A stretch of DNA of 7,747 nt from Paracoccaceae bacterium (GCA_011523445.1 WTGT01000033.1:1-7747), one strand, 5' to 3'; shown: positions 1 through 7,049, numbered from the stretch's first letter. The notes: generated by a model not told the origin, from the sequence alone. Translations and numbers: made by a program.

Positions 1-69
1 ACGGTCGTTATTCCAGAGTCTCCTCCTGAGGTTGTTGATGACTATGGCAATTACATTATTACAATTTGA
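1..69 (+). CDS. HyuA-type hydantoinase/oxoprolinase subunit A, C-terminal end only
   Basis: Frame 1 is open from the window edge to a TGA at 67-69 and encodes 22 residues ending with a VDDYGN motif followed by a short hydrophobic tail. This matches the usual end of HyuA-type subunits (ATP-dependent N-methylhydantoinase, acetophenone carboxylase and 5-oxoprolinase A halves), which finish with a TTVV-type strand, a proline-rich turn and VDxYGN plus a few residues. HyuA normally sits directly upstream of HyuB, and here the stop lies 12 bases before the chosen HyuB start, so context and sequence agree. The HyuA subunit carries the ATP-binding ASKHA fold; none of that is visible here. The call rests on a very short peptide plus gene order. 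Confidence 0.72.
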   Translation, partial: TVVIPESPPEVVDDYGNYIITI

Positions 70-70
70 G

Positions 71-75
71 GGAGG
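71..75 (+). promoter_or_regulatory. Shine-Dalgarno site that decides the first HyuB start
   Basis: GGAGG lies directly against the ATG at 76, leaving no spacer, but 6 bases before the ATG at 82. The second ATG is therefore the better start, and it also matches the N-terminus of the second HyuB in this operon (Met, a few residues, then DPITI). Confidence 0.6.
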
Positions 76-81
76 ATGGAC

Positions 82-1746
82 ATGACCACTAGCGAAACCG
101 ACCCGATCACGATCGAAATTATCCAGAACTCCTTGCAGGCTGCCGCCGACGAGATGTTTGCGGCCATGCGCAAGACAGCCATGAGTTCCATTATCTATGA
201 AGTTCTGGACATGGGAACCGGCATCATGGATCCCCAAGGGGAAATCGCTGGCTCGGGAGCAGGTATTCCGGCCTTTGTCGGTGTCTTGGATAAGTCAGTT
301 AAAGTGATCATCGATAAGTTTGACCAGCCGGGGGATATTGAACCAGGCGATATATTTGCCACCAATGACCCCTATTATGGAGGGGTTACCCACCTTAACG
401 ACATTGTCGTCATCATGCCGGTATTCTCCGAGGGGGAATTGATTGCCTGGTGTGCCAATATTGCCCACAACTCGGATGTCGGTGGTATGGCTCCGGGGTC
501 ATTGACCGGCGAGGCCACCAGCATCTTCCAGGAAGGATTGAGGTTGCCGGCAGTCAAGATCATTTCAAAGGGTGAAACGATTGTTCCTGTCATGGAGGTC
601 ATCAAGGTCAATTCGCGCATGCCGGATGTACTGGAGGGTGATCTCTGGGCAGCCATTGCCTCGGTCAGGATTGGTGAGCGAAGATTGTTGTCGATTGCCG
701 AAAAGTATGGCACCAAAACCTTTGCCCGGGCGGTTGAAGCCTTCATGGATTATGGTGAAAGGGTTTCCCGCCGGGAACTGGCCAAGCTGCCCAAGGGTAC
801 CTATGAATTGACGGAAGAGCAGGATAACGGCCAGTTTTACAATGTGAAGATAACCATTGCCGAAGACAGGTTTGTCGTTGATCTGAGGGACAATCCGGAT
901 CAACTTGATGGCCCCCTGAATACCAGCCGTGATGGGGTCATGGTTGCCGTCCAGATGATATTCAAGTCGCTTACCGACCCCTATTCGCCAGCCAATGGTG
1001 GATCCTTTCGGCCGATTGAACTGCTGACCCGGGAAGGAACGGTCTTCCATGCCAAGGAACCGGCACCCCTAGGTTTCTATTACGAAATCGAATTGCGGGT
1101 CTATGATGTCATGTGGCGATGTCTGGCCAGGCACATGCCCGAAAGGCTGGCCGCTGGTCATTTTGCATCCGTGTGCGGTACCTTTATTGGTGGCATCCAT
1201 CCGGATACAGGTCGTCAATACACTGTAATCGAGCCTCAGCTTGGAGGTTGGGGTGCAAGTCAGTCTGGAGATGGCAATTCGGGTATGTTCTGTGGCTTTC
1301 ATGGCGAAACCTACAATTGCCCGGCCGAAATCAATGAAGCCCGGAACGGCCTCATTGTTGATCAGATGGCCCTGAATGTTAGCCCGGGTGGTGAGGGCAA
1401 GCACATGGGAGGCAGGGGTATCGTGCTGGATTACCGGGTGAGGGCCGATAATGGCTTTCTGACGGCTGGTTATACCCGTTCAAAATTCCCAGCTTGGGGC
1501 CTTGATGGTGGTAATGAAGGTTCACCCAATTACATTGAGTTCATACCGAAGGAGGGCGAGGTACAGACCTTTGCTGCCATATCGGGATTGACCACCCAGA
1601 AGGATGACGTCATTAGGGTTTATACAGGCAATGGGGGCGGGTTGGGGAACCCGAAGGAAAGAGATCCCGAACTTGTCCGGAGGGATCTCAGGAATGGCTT
1701 GATTACCGATAATCAGGCTAGGGAAGTGTTTGGTCTGAAGGATTGA
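82..1746 (+). CDS. HyuB-type hydantoinase B / oxoprolinase family subunit (copy 1)
   Basis: This is a 554-aa protein from the ATG at 82, within the usual 520-600 aa of HyuB/HydB proteins. Family hallmarks, numbered from that start, are DPITIEIIQ at the N-terminus, NDPYYGGVTHLND at about 95-107, HNSDVGG at about 129-135 and GGGLGNP at about 518-524. After these comes the typical short tail, in which a PELVxxDLxxGLI segment ends near VFGL. With a HyuA partner, such proteins catalyse ATP-dependent opening of cyclic amides (hydantoins, 5-oxoproline, lactams) or ATP-dependent carboxylation in the cytoplasm. The truncated HyuA gene just upstream is the expected partner. The substrate cannot be read from the sequence. 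It is clearly paralogous to the protein at 4555-6129. A longer start at 76 would add two residues but has no room for ribosome binding. Confidence 0.92.
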   Translation: MTTSETDPITIEIIQNSLQAAADEMFAAMRKTAMSSIIYEVLDMGTGIMDPQGEIAGSGAGIPAFVGVLDKSVKVIIDKFDQPGDIEPGDIFATNDPYYGGVTHLNDIVVIMPVFSEGELIAWCANIAHNSDVGGMAPGSLTGEATSIFQEGLRLPAVKIISKGETIVPVMEVIKVNSRMPDVLEGDLWAAIASVRIGERRLLSIAEKYGTKTFARAVEAFMDYGERVSRRELAKLPKGTYELTEEQDNGQFYNVKITIAEDRFVVDLRDNPDQLDGPLNTSRDGVMVAVQMIFKSLTDPYSPANGGSFRPIELLTREGTVFHAKEPAPLGFYYEIELRVYDVMWRCLARHMPERLAAGHFASVCGTFIGGIHPDTGRQYTVIEPQLGGWGASQSGDGNSGMFCGFHGETYNCPAEINEARNGLIVDQMALNVSPGGEGKHMGGRGIVLDYRVRADNGFLTAGYTRSKFPAWGLDGGNEGSPNYIEFIPKEGEVQTFAAISGLTTQKDDVIRVYTGNGGGLGNPKERDPELVRRDLRNGLITDNQAREVFGLKD

Positions 1747-1781
1747 TGCTGGAAAAGTGATAGTTATGAAGGAGAATAGCC

Positions 1782-2591
1782 ATGACAGCCAATGAACCCC
1801 TTAAAATCATGTATCTCAACCCGGTTGGAACCGCGGCTTATGATCCGGTCTTTGCTGATATGGCCAGGGAGTTCAAATTGCCGGGTACCGAAGTGCATAT
1901 CACATCCCTGAAGGAATCCGATGGCGGCTTTACCCATATCGAGTACAGGTCCTATGAGGCGATTGTAACATCTGGTATCATAAGGGCTACCAGGGCAGCA
2001 GCCCTGGAAGGCTTTGATGCATTGGCCATTGGGTGTTTTTATGATACTGCTCTGCATGACGCCAGGGAAGTTTCGGGGGAGATGATTGTCACTGCCCCTT
2101 GTATGGCTTCCGTCGAGATCGCCTGCAGTCTGGCCAATCGGTTTGGTGTGATTGTCGGTCGGCGTAAATGGGTCAACCAGATGACGGCAACCGTCAGGGA
2201 AAATGGCCGTGGTGAACAACTCAGCGGCTTCTATCATGTGGAATTGGGAGTGAATGAATTCCTCGTTGACCATGAACGAACCGAACGGTTGCTTACCGAA
2301 GCAGGCCGCAAGGCCGTTGAGGAGGATTATGCCGAGGCTATCATTCTTGGATGTACCCTGGAGTTGGGCTTTTTCCGGTCCCTGACCAAAACCCTTGGTG
2401 TACCGGTCCTAGATCCCTCTATTTCTGCCCTGAAGCGGGCTGAGTATGCGGCCAATCTCAAGCGTCAGTGCGGTTGGATACCCAGTCGCAGATGGTCCTG
2501 TGAAGCACCTCCGGAGGAGGAGTTGAAGCGGTTCGGTATAATTGATGACGGTGATGTCTTTGGCAACCGGCTGATCGTTGAAGCCGAATAG
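1782..2591 (+). CDS. Asp/Glu/hydantoin racemase family protein (HyuE-like, copy 1)
   Basis: This 269-aa protein has the two-cysteine plan of cofactor-independent Asp/Glu/hydantoin racemases. Cys85 lies in the GCFYDTALHDARE segment of the first half and Cys191 in IILGCT of the second half, followed by a GVPVLDPS strand. In characterised members the two thiols abstract and return the alpha proton from opposite faces. Hydantoin racemase (HyuE) commonly accompanies hydantoinases, so the context fits racemisation of a ring-opening substrate or product. Residues about 225-243 form a conserved segment with two further cysteines (Cys230, Cys240) and GWIPSRRW, beyond the core second-half motif. A good AAGGAG site (1769-1774) precedes the ATG. 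The next gene encodes a same-length paralog, about 77% identical by hand alignment. Other superfamily reactions such as maleate isomerase-like chemistry are possible, but both cysteines present favours racemase. Confidence 0.88.
   Translation: MTANEPLKIMYLNPVGTAAYDPVFADMAREFKLPGTEVHITSLKESDGGFTHIEYRSYEAIVTSGIIRATRAAALEGFDALAIGCFYDTALHDAREVSGEMIVTAPCMASVEIACSLANRFGVIVGRRKWVNQMTATVRENGRGEQLSGFYHVELGVNEFLVDHERTERLLTEAGRKAVEEDYAEAIILGCTLELGFFRSLTKTLGVPVLDPSISALKRAEYAANLKRQCGWIPSRRWSCEAPPEEELKRFGIIDDGDVFGNRLIVEAE
2445..2509 (+). repeat. Near-identical tract shared by the two racemase genes, first copy
   Basis: These 65 bases match 3283-3347 with only two mismatches (2453 and 2498), including 44 identical bases in a row at 2454-2497. 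The offset is 838, the same as between the gene starts. The rest of the two genes is visibly more diverged, so this looks like a gene-conversion tract or a strongly constrained segment. It encodes the tail with GWIPSRRW and two cysteines. Confidence 0.8.
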
Positions 2592-2607
2592 GCAGAAGTA
2601 TTAAGGT

Positions 2608-2612
2608 AAGGG
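2608..2612 (+). promoter_or_regulatory. Shine-Dalgarno site that decides the GTG start of the second racemase
   Basis: AAGGG lies 7 bases before the GTG at 2620. A TTG at 2614 could use another AAGG at 2603-2606. The GTG start gives a protein of exactly the same length as the upstream paralog, aligned without gaps from residue 1, so GTG is preferred. Confidence 0.55.
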
Positions 2613-2619
2613 TTTGGGT

Positions 2620-3429
2620 GTGAGCAGTGATTTGCCTCTCAAGGTAATGTATCTCAGACCGGTGGGTACAGCAGCTTTTGATGAGTTGTTTGCTGACATG
2701 GTAAGGAGTTACAAGAACCCCGATACCGAGGTTCACATTACATCCCTCAAGGAATCCGATGGTGGATTTACCCATATTGAATACAGGGCTTATGAAGCTG
2801 TTGTATCCGCTGGTATCGTCAGGGGAACCAGGGTTGCTGCCCAGGAAGGATTTGATGCCGTTGCCTTGAGTTGTTTCTATGATACGGCCCTGCATGATGC
2901 CAGGGAAGTATCAGGTGCAATGACCGTTACTGGCCCCTGCATTGCTTCAGTGGAAATCGCCTCGAGTTTGGCAAACAGGTTTGGTGTCATTGTCGGTCGT
3001 CGCAAATGGGTCGATCAAATGGCTTCGACCATCAGGGCATACGGTAAAAGTGAACAGCTGAGCGGATTTTATCATGTTGAACTCGGTGTCAATGACTTTC
3101 AGGTCAATCCTGAAAGAACGGAAAGGCTTTTGATTGATGCCGGTCGCCGGGCTGTGGAACAGGATTTTGCCGAAGCGATAATATTGGGTTGCACCAGGGA
3201 GGTAGGATTTTACCAAAGTCTGGAGAAGGAGTTGGGTGTACCCGTCATAGACCCGTCCATAGCAGCCCTCAAGAGGGCCGAATATGCGGCTAATCTCAAG
3301 CGTCAGTGCGGTTGGATACCCAGTCGCAGATGGTCTTGTGAAGCACCACACGAAGAGGAAATCAATCGTTTTGGTATTATCAATGATGAGGATGTATTCG
3401 GCAATAGGATTGTTGTCGAGGCGGCATGA
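2620..3429 (+). CDS. Asp/Glu/hydantoin racemase family protein (HyuE-like, copy 2)
   Basis: This is a tandem paralog of the gene before it. From the GTG at 2620 it encodes 269 aa and aligns with copy 1 end to end without a gap, with 63 differences counted by hand (about 77% identity). Both catalytic cysteines are kept at the same positions, Cys85 (in SCFYDTALHDARE) and Cys191 (in IILGCT), so it should be an active enzyme and not a decayed copy. The invariant blocks are ITSLKESDGGFTHIEYR, the ANRFGVIVGRRKW strand and the GWIPSRRWSCEAP tail. Differences cluster at residues 2-35, about 84-110, 132-143 and 192-202, which could change substrate preference or let the two copies form a heteromer. 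It lies 28 bases after copy 1 and 28 bases before the M24 gene, in the same operon. Its substrate is not known. Confidence 0.88.
   Translation: MSSDLPLKVMYLRPVGTAAFDELFADMVRSYKNPDTEVHITSLKESDGGFTHIEYRAYEAVVSAGIVRGTRVAAQEGFDAVALSCFYDTALHDAREVSGAMTVTGPCIASVEIASSLANRFGVIVGRRKWVDQMASTIRAYGKSEQLSGFYHVELGVNDFQVNPERTERLLIDAGRRAVEQDFAEAIILGCTREVGFYQSLEKELGVPVIDPSIAALKRAEYAANLKRQCGWIPSRRWSCEAPHEEEINRFGIINDEDVFGNRIVVEAA
3283..3347 (+). repeat. Near-identical tract shared by the two racemase genes, second copy
   Basis: This is the partner of the tract at 2445-2509; the mismatches fall at 3291 and 3336 and are silent (gcc/gct and tcc/tct). It lies near the 3' end of the second racemase gene. Confidence 0.8.
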
Positions 3430-3457
3430 AAGTAACAATTTGAGGAGAGAGATATAA

Positions 3458-4552
3458 ATGAGTGAAAGAGCTGTCAAAAGGTTGGGCAAGATAAGGGCCA
3501 GCATGAAGGCAACCAATACCCAATTGGTTGCCCTTGGACCTGGTGCCCATATGCAATGGGTTCTTGGGTTTCATACGCATGCTGACGAACGGCCATGCCT
3601 GTTGTTGATTGGGGAAGAAAGGGAAGCCTTTCTTATGCCCGCGCTCAATGCCGAGGATACTAGGCAAAGATGTTCCATTACCTGCCATGAATGGGCCGAT
3701 GATGAAGGACCGATCAAGGCCTTACTAGCAGCCCTTGATGATGTTGGGGCTGGAAACGCCAGAAATATCGTGCTTGATGAAACGATGCGGGCAGATTTTG
3801 CCATGCTATTGATTGACCATTTACCTGGGGCCAACCGGAGTTTCACGGAAAATACCGTTGGTGCCCTCAGAATGCGCAAGGATGAAATGGAGTATGCGAG
3901 CCTCAAGGAAAATGCATCCATAGCCGATCAGGCAATGCTTGCCGGCATTGCTGCCATCAAGCCAGGTATGAGAGAACTGGAAGTGGCTGCAATCATAGAG
4001 AGGAAATTCAAGGACCAGAATACCGCGATGAAATTTGCCATTGTCGGGGCCGGCCCGAATGGGGCTTTGCCGCATCATCACACTGGATCGAGTATTCTGG
4101 GAACGGGTAATGGAATAGTCATTGATATCGGTGGGCAGAAAGGTGAATACTCAAGTGATATAACCCGCTTTGCCGTATTGGGAGAACCATCTGAGGAGAT
4201 GGTCAAGGTCCACGGCATTGTCAATGAGGCGGTCAACAGTGCCATGGAAATTACCAGACCTGGGGTCAGGGCAAGGGAAGTTGACCAGGCAGCCAGAGGT
4301 GTAATTACGAAAGCGGGATATGGTGAATATTTTGTTCACAGGACCGGACATGGATTGGGAATTGAAGTACATGAACCGCCTTATATTACAGCCTCTTCGG
4401 GAACCATATTGGAAACGGGAATGGTCTTTTCCATCGAGCCAGGGATTTACCTGCCAGGCAAGTTTGGAGTGAGGCTGGAGGAAATTGTGATTCTCAGGGA
4501 AGATGGCCCCGAGATTCTTTCCTCCTTATCAAGGGACATCATTCGCGTATAG
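3458..4552 (+). CDS. M24 family metallopeptidase (Xaa-Pro peptidase/creatinase fold)
   Basis: This 364-aa protein has two domains: an N-terminal creatinase-type domain (about 1-135, with the GPGAHMQWVLGFH segment) and a C-terminal pita-bread catalytic domain (about 140-360). All five metal ligands expected for M24 enzymes are visible: Asp223 (in IDIGG), Asp234 (in SSDITRF), His298 (in HRTGHGLGIEVHEPP), Glu327 (in SIEPGIY) and Glu341 (in RLEEIV). The auxiliary histidines His206 (PHHHTG) and His305 are also present. An intact metal site argues for a metal-dependent peptidase or amidohydrolase such as Xaa-Pro aminopeptidase/dipeptidase, and against creatinase itself, which shares the fold without metals. 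Other M24 relatives (ectoine hydrolase, DddP) show that the fold also serves small-molecule catabolism, so the operon context leaves that open. GAGGAGAG at 3442-3449 precedes the ATG. The stop lies 2 bases before the next start, which suggests translational coupling. Confidence 0.9.
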   Translation: MSERAVKRLGKIRASMKATNTQLVALGPGAHMQWVLGFHTHADERPCLLLIGEEREAFLMPALNAEDTRQRCSITCHEWADDEGPIKALLAALDDVGAGNARNIVLDETMRADFAMLLIDHLPGANRSFTENTVGALRMRKDEMEYASLKENASIADQAMLAGIAAIKPGMRELEVAAIIERKFKDQNTAMKFAIVGAGPNGALPHHHTGSSILGTGNGIVIDIGGQKGEYSSDITRFAVLGEPSEEMVKVHGIVNEAVNSAMEITRPGVRAREVDQAARGVITKAGYGEYFVHRTGHGLGIEVHEPPYITASSGTILETGMVFSIEPGIYLPGKFGVRLEEIVILREDGPEILSSLSRDIIRV

Positions 4553-4554
4553 CC

Positions 4555-6129
4555 ATGACAAGGGATCCCATCACGATATCGGTTATTCAGGCCGGATTGG
4601 TCGCTGCTGCCGACGAGATGTTTGAAACCCTCAAGAAGACTTCCATGAGTCCCATTATTTATGAGGTATTGGATGTTGGTACTGGCATCACGGACAAGCA
4701 TGGCAACCTGGTGGGATCAGGTGCCGGTATTCCAACATTTGTTGGCATACTGGATAAGGCTGTCAAGCGGATAATCGAAATCCATGGCTTGGAGAAGGTT
4801 GAGGAAGGTGATCTGTTTATTACCAACGATCCCTATTATGGTGGAGTAACCCATCTTAATGATGTCGTGGTTTCACTGCCTGTTTTCTTCAAGGGTGAAT
4901 GCATTGCCTGGGCCTCTTCCATAGGACATTGGTCCGATGTGGGAGGGTCAACACCCGGGTCCATGTCAACCAGGGTCAACGAAATCATTCAGGAAGGCTT
5001 GAGACTACCTGCAGTCAAACTGTTTGAAAGGGGGAAACCAGTAACTTCGCTCCTCGAAATCATAACCTGCAATTCCCGACTGCCCGAAATCGCCAAGGGC
5101 GATCTCTGGTCCCAGATATCAGCCAGTCGACGGGCCGGCAAGAGAATTACCGAACTTGCCGGTACCTATGGCATGGGGAATTACAATCTTGCTTTGGAGG
5201 ATTTGTTTGAAGAAGGGGAAAAGAGGGCCAGAAAGGGGCTTTTGGAATTACCCAAGGGCCGGTTCGAGGCTTCGGAGATACAGGAAAACGATGATCTCTG
5301 GAAGGTTGCCATAACCATCACGGAGGATGAGTTTGTCGTTGATTTGACTGACAATCCCGAACAAAAGGCAGGCCCCTACAATACCAGCAGGGATGGTGCC
5401 GTTATTTCATCCCAGATGCTATTCAAGGTACTCACCGACCCCAATCTGTTTTGTAACGAGGGATCCTTCAAACCCCTCAAGGTCATAACCAAACCGGGAA
5501 CAGTATTCGAGGCCACTGGGACAGCACCCCACGGTTATTATTTTGAAACCCGCATTCGACTTTTCGATCTCTTGTTGCAATGCATGGCCAGGGCAATGCC
5601 TGAGCAACTGCCGGCCGGACATTTCAGTTCAATCTGTGGAACGGTCATTGCAGGAGTGCATCCGATAACGGGCAGGAAGTATACCATGGTTGAGCCTCAG
5701 CTCGGTGGATGGGGTGCAACATCGACAAGGGATGGGTTGAATTGCATGTATTCCTTTAGTCATGGCGAAACCTATGTTTGCCCAGTCGAAATATGTGAAG
5801 CCAGATATGGAATGGAAGTTGGTTGGAAGAGACTGCTAGACGATCAAACAGGTAAGGGTTTGTATGAGGGTGGTAAAAGCCTCTCGACCTCCTACCGTAT
5901 GAAAGGGAAGGCAGTGGTATCAGCCGGTTACAGTCGCAGTAAAAATCCGGTATGGGGTCTAAACGGTGGAAATCCGGGAGGAACCAACAAGTTTGAAGTC
6001 AGGAAAGTGGGAACCGATCCCGTCCGATATGCCTTCGTAAGTGACCTTGAAGTAGATAATGGTGATGAAATCATTATCGAAACTGCCAAGGGCGGTGGTT
6101 GGGGTAGGCCTATGGAAAAGAGTTTGTGA
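4555..6129 (+). CDS. HyuB-type hydantoinase B / oxoprolinase family subunit (copy 2, short C-terminus)
   Basis: This 524-aa HyuB-family protein is paralogous to the one at 82-1746. It keeps DPITI near the N-terminus, NDPYYGGVTHLND at about 91-103, HWSDVGG at about 125-131 and the glycine-rich GGGWGRP at about 513-519. Unlike copy 1 it ends only five residues after GGGWGRP, lacking the usual 25-30 residue tail; the following bases show no frameshifted remnant of that tail. The start is 2 bases after the M24 stop with no strong Shine-Dalgarno site nearby (AAGGGA at 4531-4536 is 18 bases away), so translation probably depends on coupling to the M24 gene. No second HyuA gene is seen downstream. 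It could share the HyuA encoded upstream of the window, or pair with another A subunit. The reaction class is ATP-dependent cyclic amide opening or related carboxylation; the substrate is unknown. Confidence 0.91.
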   Translation: MTRDPITISVIQAGLVAAADEMFETLKKTSMSPIIYEVLDVGTGITDKHGNLVGSGAGIPTFVGILDKAVKRIIEIHGLEKVEEGDLFITNDPYYGGVTHLNDVVVSLPVFFKGECIAWASSIGHWSDVGGSTPGSMSTRVNEIIQEGLRLPAVKLFERGKPVTSLLEIITCNSRLPEIAKGDLWSQISASRRAGKRITELAGTYGMGNYNLALEDLFEEGEKRARKGLLELPKGRFEASEIQENDDLWKVAITITEDEFVVDLTDNPEQKAGPYNTSRDGAVISSQMLFKVLTDPNLFCNEGSFKPLKVITKPGTVFEATGTAPHGYYFETRIRLFDLLLQCMARAMPEQLPAGHFSSICGTVIAGVHPITGRKYTMVEPQLGGWGATSTRDGLNCMYSFSHGETYVCPVEICEARYGMEVGWKRLLDDQTGKGLYEGGKSLSTSYRMKGKAVVSAGYSRSKNPVWGLNGGNPGGTNKFEVRKVGTDPVRYAFVSDLEVDNGDEIIIETAKGGGWGRPMEKSL

Positions 6130-6166
6130 TATCCATCCAGTTAAGCATTAAAAATCCCTAATAGAT

Positions 6167-6196
6167 AACAAATCCTCACCTCAAAAGAGGTTTGTT
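6167..6196 (+). terminator. Possible hairpin terminator after the hydantoinase operon
   Basis: AACAAA (6167-6172) and CCTC (6174-6177) pair with GAGG (6187-6190) and TTTGTT (6191-6196), giving a 10-bp stem with one bulged T at 6173 and a 9-base loop. An alternative 5-bp stem, ACCTC/GAGGT, with an AAAA loop (6178-6191) is also possible. It lies 38 bases after the last operon stop, where a terminator is expected. There is no clean T-run after it (GTTGGTAAC), so it may be a weak or factor-assisted site. The rest of 6130-6324 shows no gene. Confidence 0.4.
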
Positions 6197-6324
6197 GTTG
6201 GTAACTATATTAAACTTGGCATAATAATCCAAAAAAGGCAGTGTATAAATTTAATGAGCTGGCACGAAGTTATTTAATTCTGCAACTATTTTAGGTGAAA
6301 GGGAAAATAGAGTTAAAGAGCAAT

Positions 6325-7038
6325 TCATGAATTAAATTCTTTCCTTTGATGTATGTCCAACTTGCTTTCTAGGAGTTTGATAAGTTCATCAAGTGTCTGC
6401 TTAGATTCGGTAGCATACTTTGTCGATTTTTTTCTCCATATTCCAATGAATTCATTGATTTCTTCCATCTTTAGCTTCAGTTCAGGTGACACATTGTTGG
6501 AATCCCTATACATGCCAAGGGTACCATCAACATTAGAAAGTGGAGGCAAATTTTTGAATAGTTCTTCGCGAAGTTTTCTGTATTCTTTTGCTGCACCTAA
6601 AACAAATTTGTGATCAGCTTCCATATTACATACCTTTTGAAAGCGGTCAAAATCACCAAGACCAAGTAGCATACCCAATTCATCAAATGAAATACTGATT
6701 TTATCTGGAATTAATGACAATGGTTTCAGGATTCCCCATGGCTCAATTTTGCCCTTGAAATCACTAAAATGATGGAATGACTCTTCGATATGTTGATGAA
6801 TGTTAGAAATATCAGCATTGATCTTTAATAACTTAATTATCAGAGTTTTTCTCATTGCTTGCTGGGAACGATTGTATTCAGAAGCACGTATTTTCTCATC
6901 TTTTTTGAAAGCACGGTTCTGGATAAAATACAAAGGAATGAAACTTACGATAGCGCCTGTTAACGCACCCAATACAGCAGGCATGAAGCCAGGTAGTTTG
7001 ATAATGTTGTACAGGAAAGTTAATATTTCTTCAAACAA
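6325..7038 (-). CDS. Unrecognised protein with one N-terminal membrane segment
   Basis: This is a 237-aa protein on the minus strand, from a TTG start at 7038-7036. Residues about 18-39 (beginning FMPAVLGALTGAIVSF) form one hydrophobic span. They are followed at once by a basic, helix-prone stretch (NRAFKKDEKIRASEYNRSQQ, then RKTLIIKLLK) and about 190 mostly hydrophilic residues rich in Lys, Glu and Leu with no catalytic motif I can identify. The positive-inside rule puts the long C-terminal part in the cytoplasm, anchored by the N-terminal helix. AAGAGG (7049-7044 on this strand) lies 5 bases before the TTG; the first internal ATG would remove the residues leading into the membrane helix, so TTG is preferred. 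It converges with the hydantoinase operon and shares the AT-rich composition of the right end. Proximity to a DarG-like gene would fit an accessory or defence-related role, but nothing in the protein proves it. Confidence 0.72.
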   Translation of the reverse strand: MFEEILTFLYNIIKLPGFMPAVLGALTGAIVSFIPLYFIQNRAFKKDEKIRASEYNRSQQAMRKTLIIKLLKINADISNIHQHIEESFHHFSDFKGKIEPWGILKPLSLIPDKISISFDELGMLLGLGDFDRFQKVCNMEADHKFVLGAAKEYRKLREELFKNLPPLSNVDGTLGMYRDSNNVSPELKLKMEEINEFIGIWRKKSTKYATESKQTLDELIKLLESKLDIHQRKEFNS

Positions 7039-7043
7039 GTTTA

Positions 7044-7049
7044 CCTCTT
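7044..7049 (-). promoter_or_regulatory. Shine-Dalgarno site supporting a TTG start
   Basis: On the minus strand this reads AAGAGG, followed by 5 bases and TTG at 7038-7036. It decides the start of the membrane-anchored protein, because no ATG lies upstream of the membrane segment in that frame. Confidence 0.55.

Noticed and set aside
375..1404. Long minus-strand open frames across the first HyuB gene (375-746, 565-1050, 1069-1404)
   Set aside because: They lie antisense to a well-supported family gene, have no recognisable motifs and look like translations of the HyuB reverse complement.
1764..3516. Minus-strand open frames across the racemase genes (1764-2273, 2458-2895, 2947-3516)
   Set aside because: They are shadows of the two paralogous racemase genes. 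Their mutual similarity follows from the tandem duplication, not from coding on the reverse strand.
3458..4552. Calling the M24 gene a creatinase because of the hydantoinase context
   Set aside because: Creatinase shares the fold but lacks the metal ligands; here all five ligands are present, so a metal-dependent M24 enzyme is the safer call.
6322..6333. 12-base perfect palindrome AATTCATGAATT at the end of the membrane-anchored gene
   Set aside because: It overlaps that gene's stop codon in AT-rich DNA, is not repeated in the window and has no flanking signal. A chance palindrome is likely.
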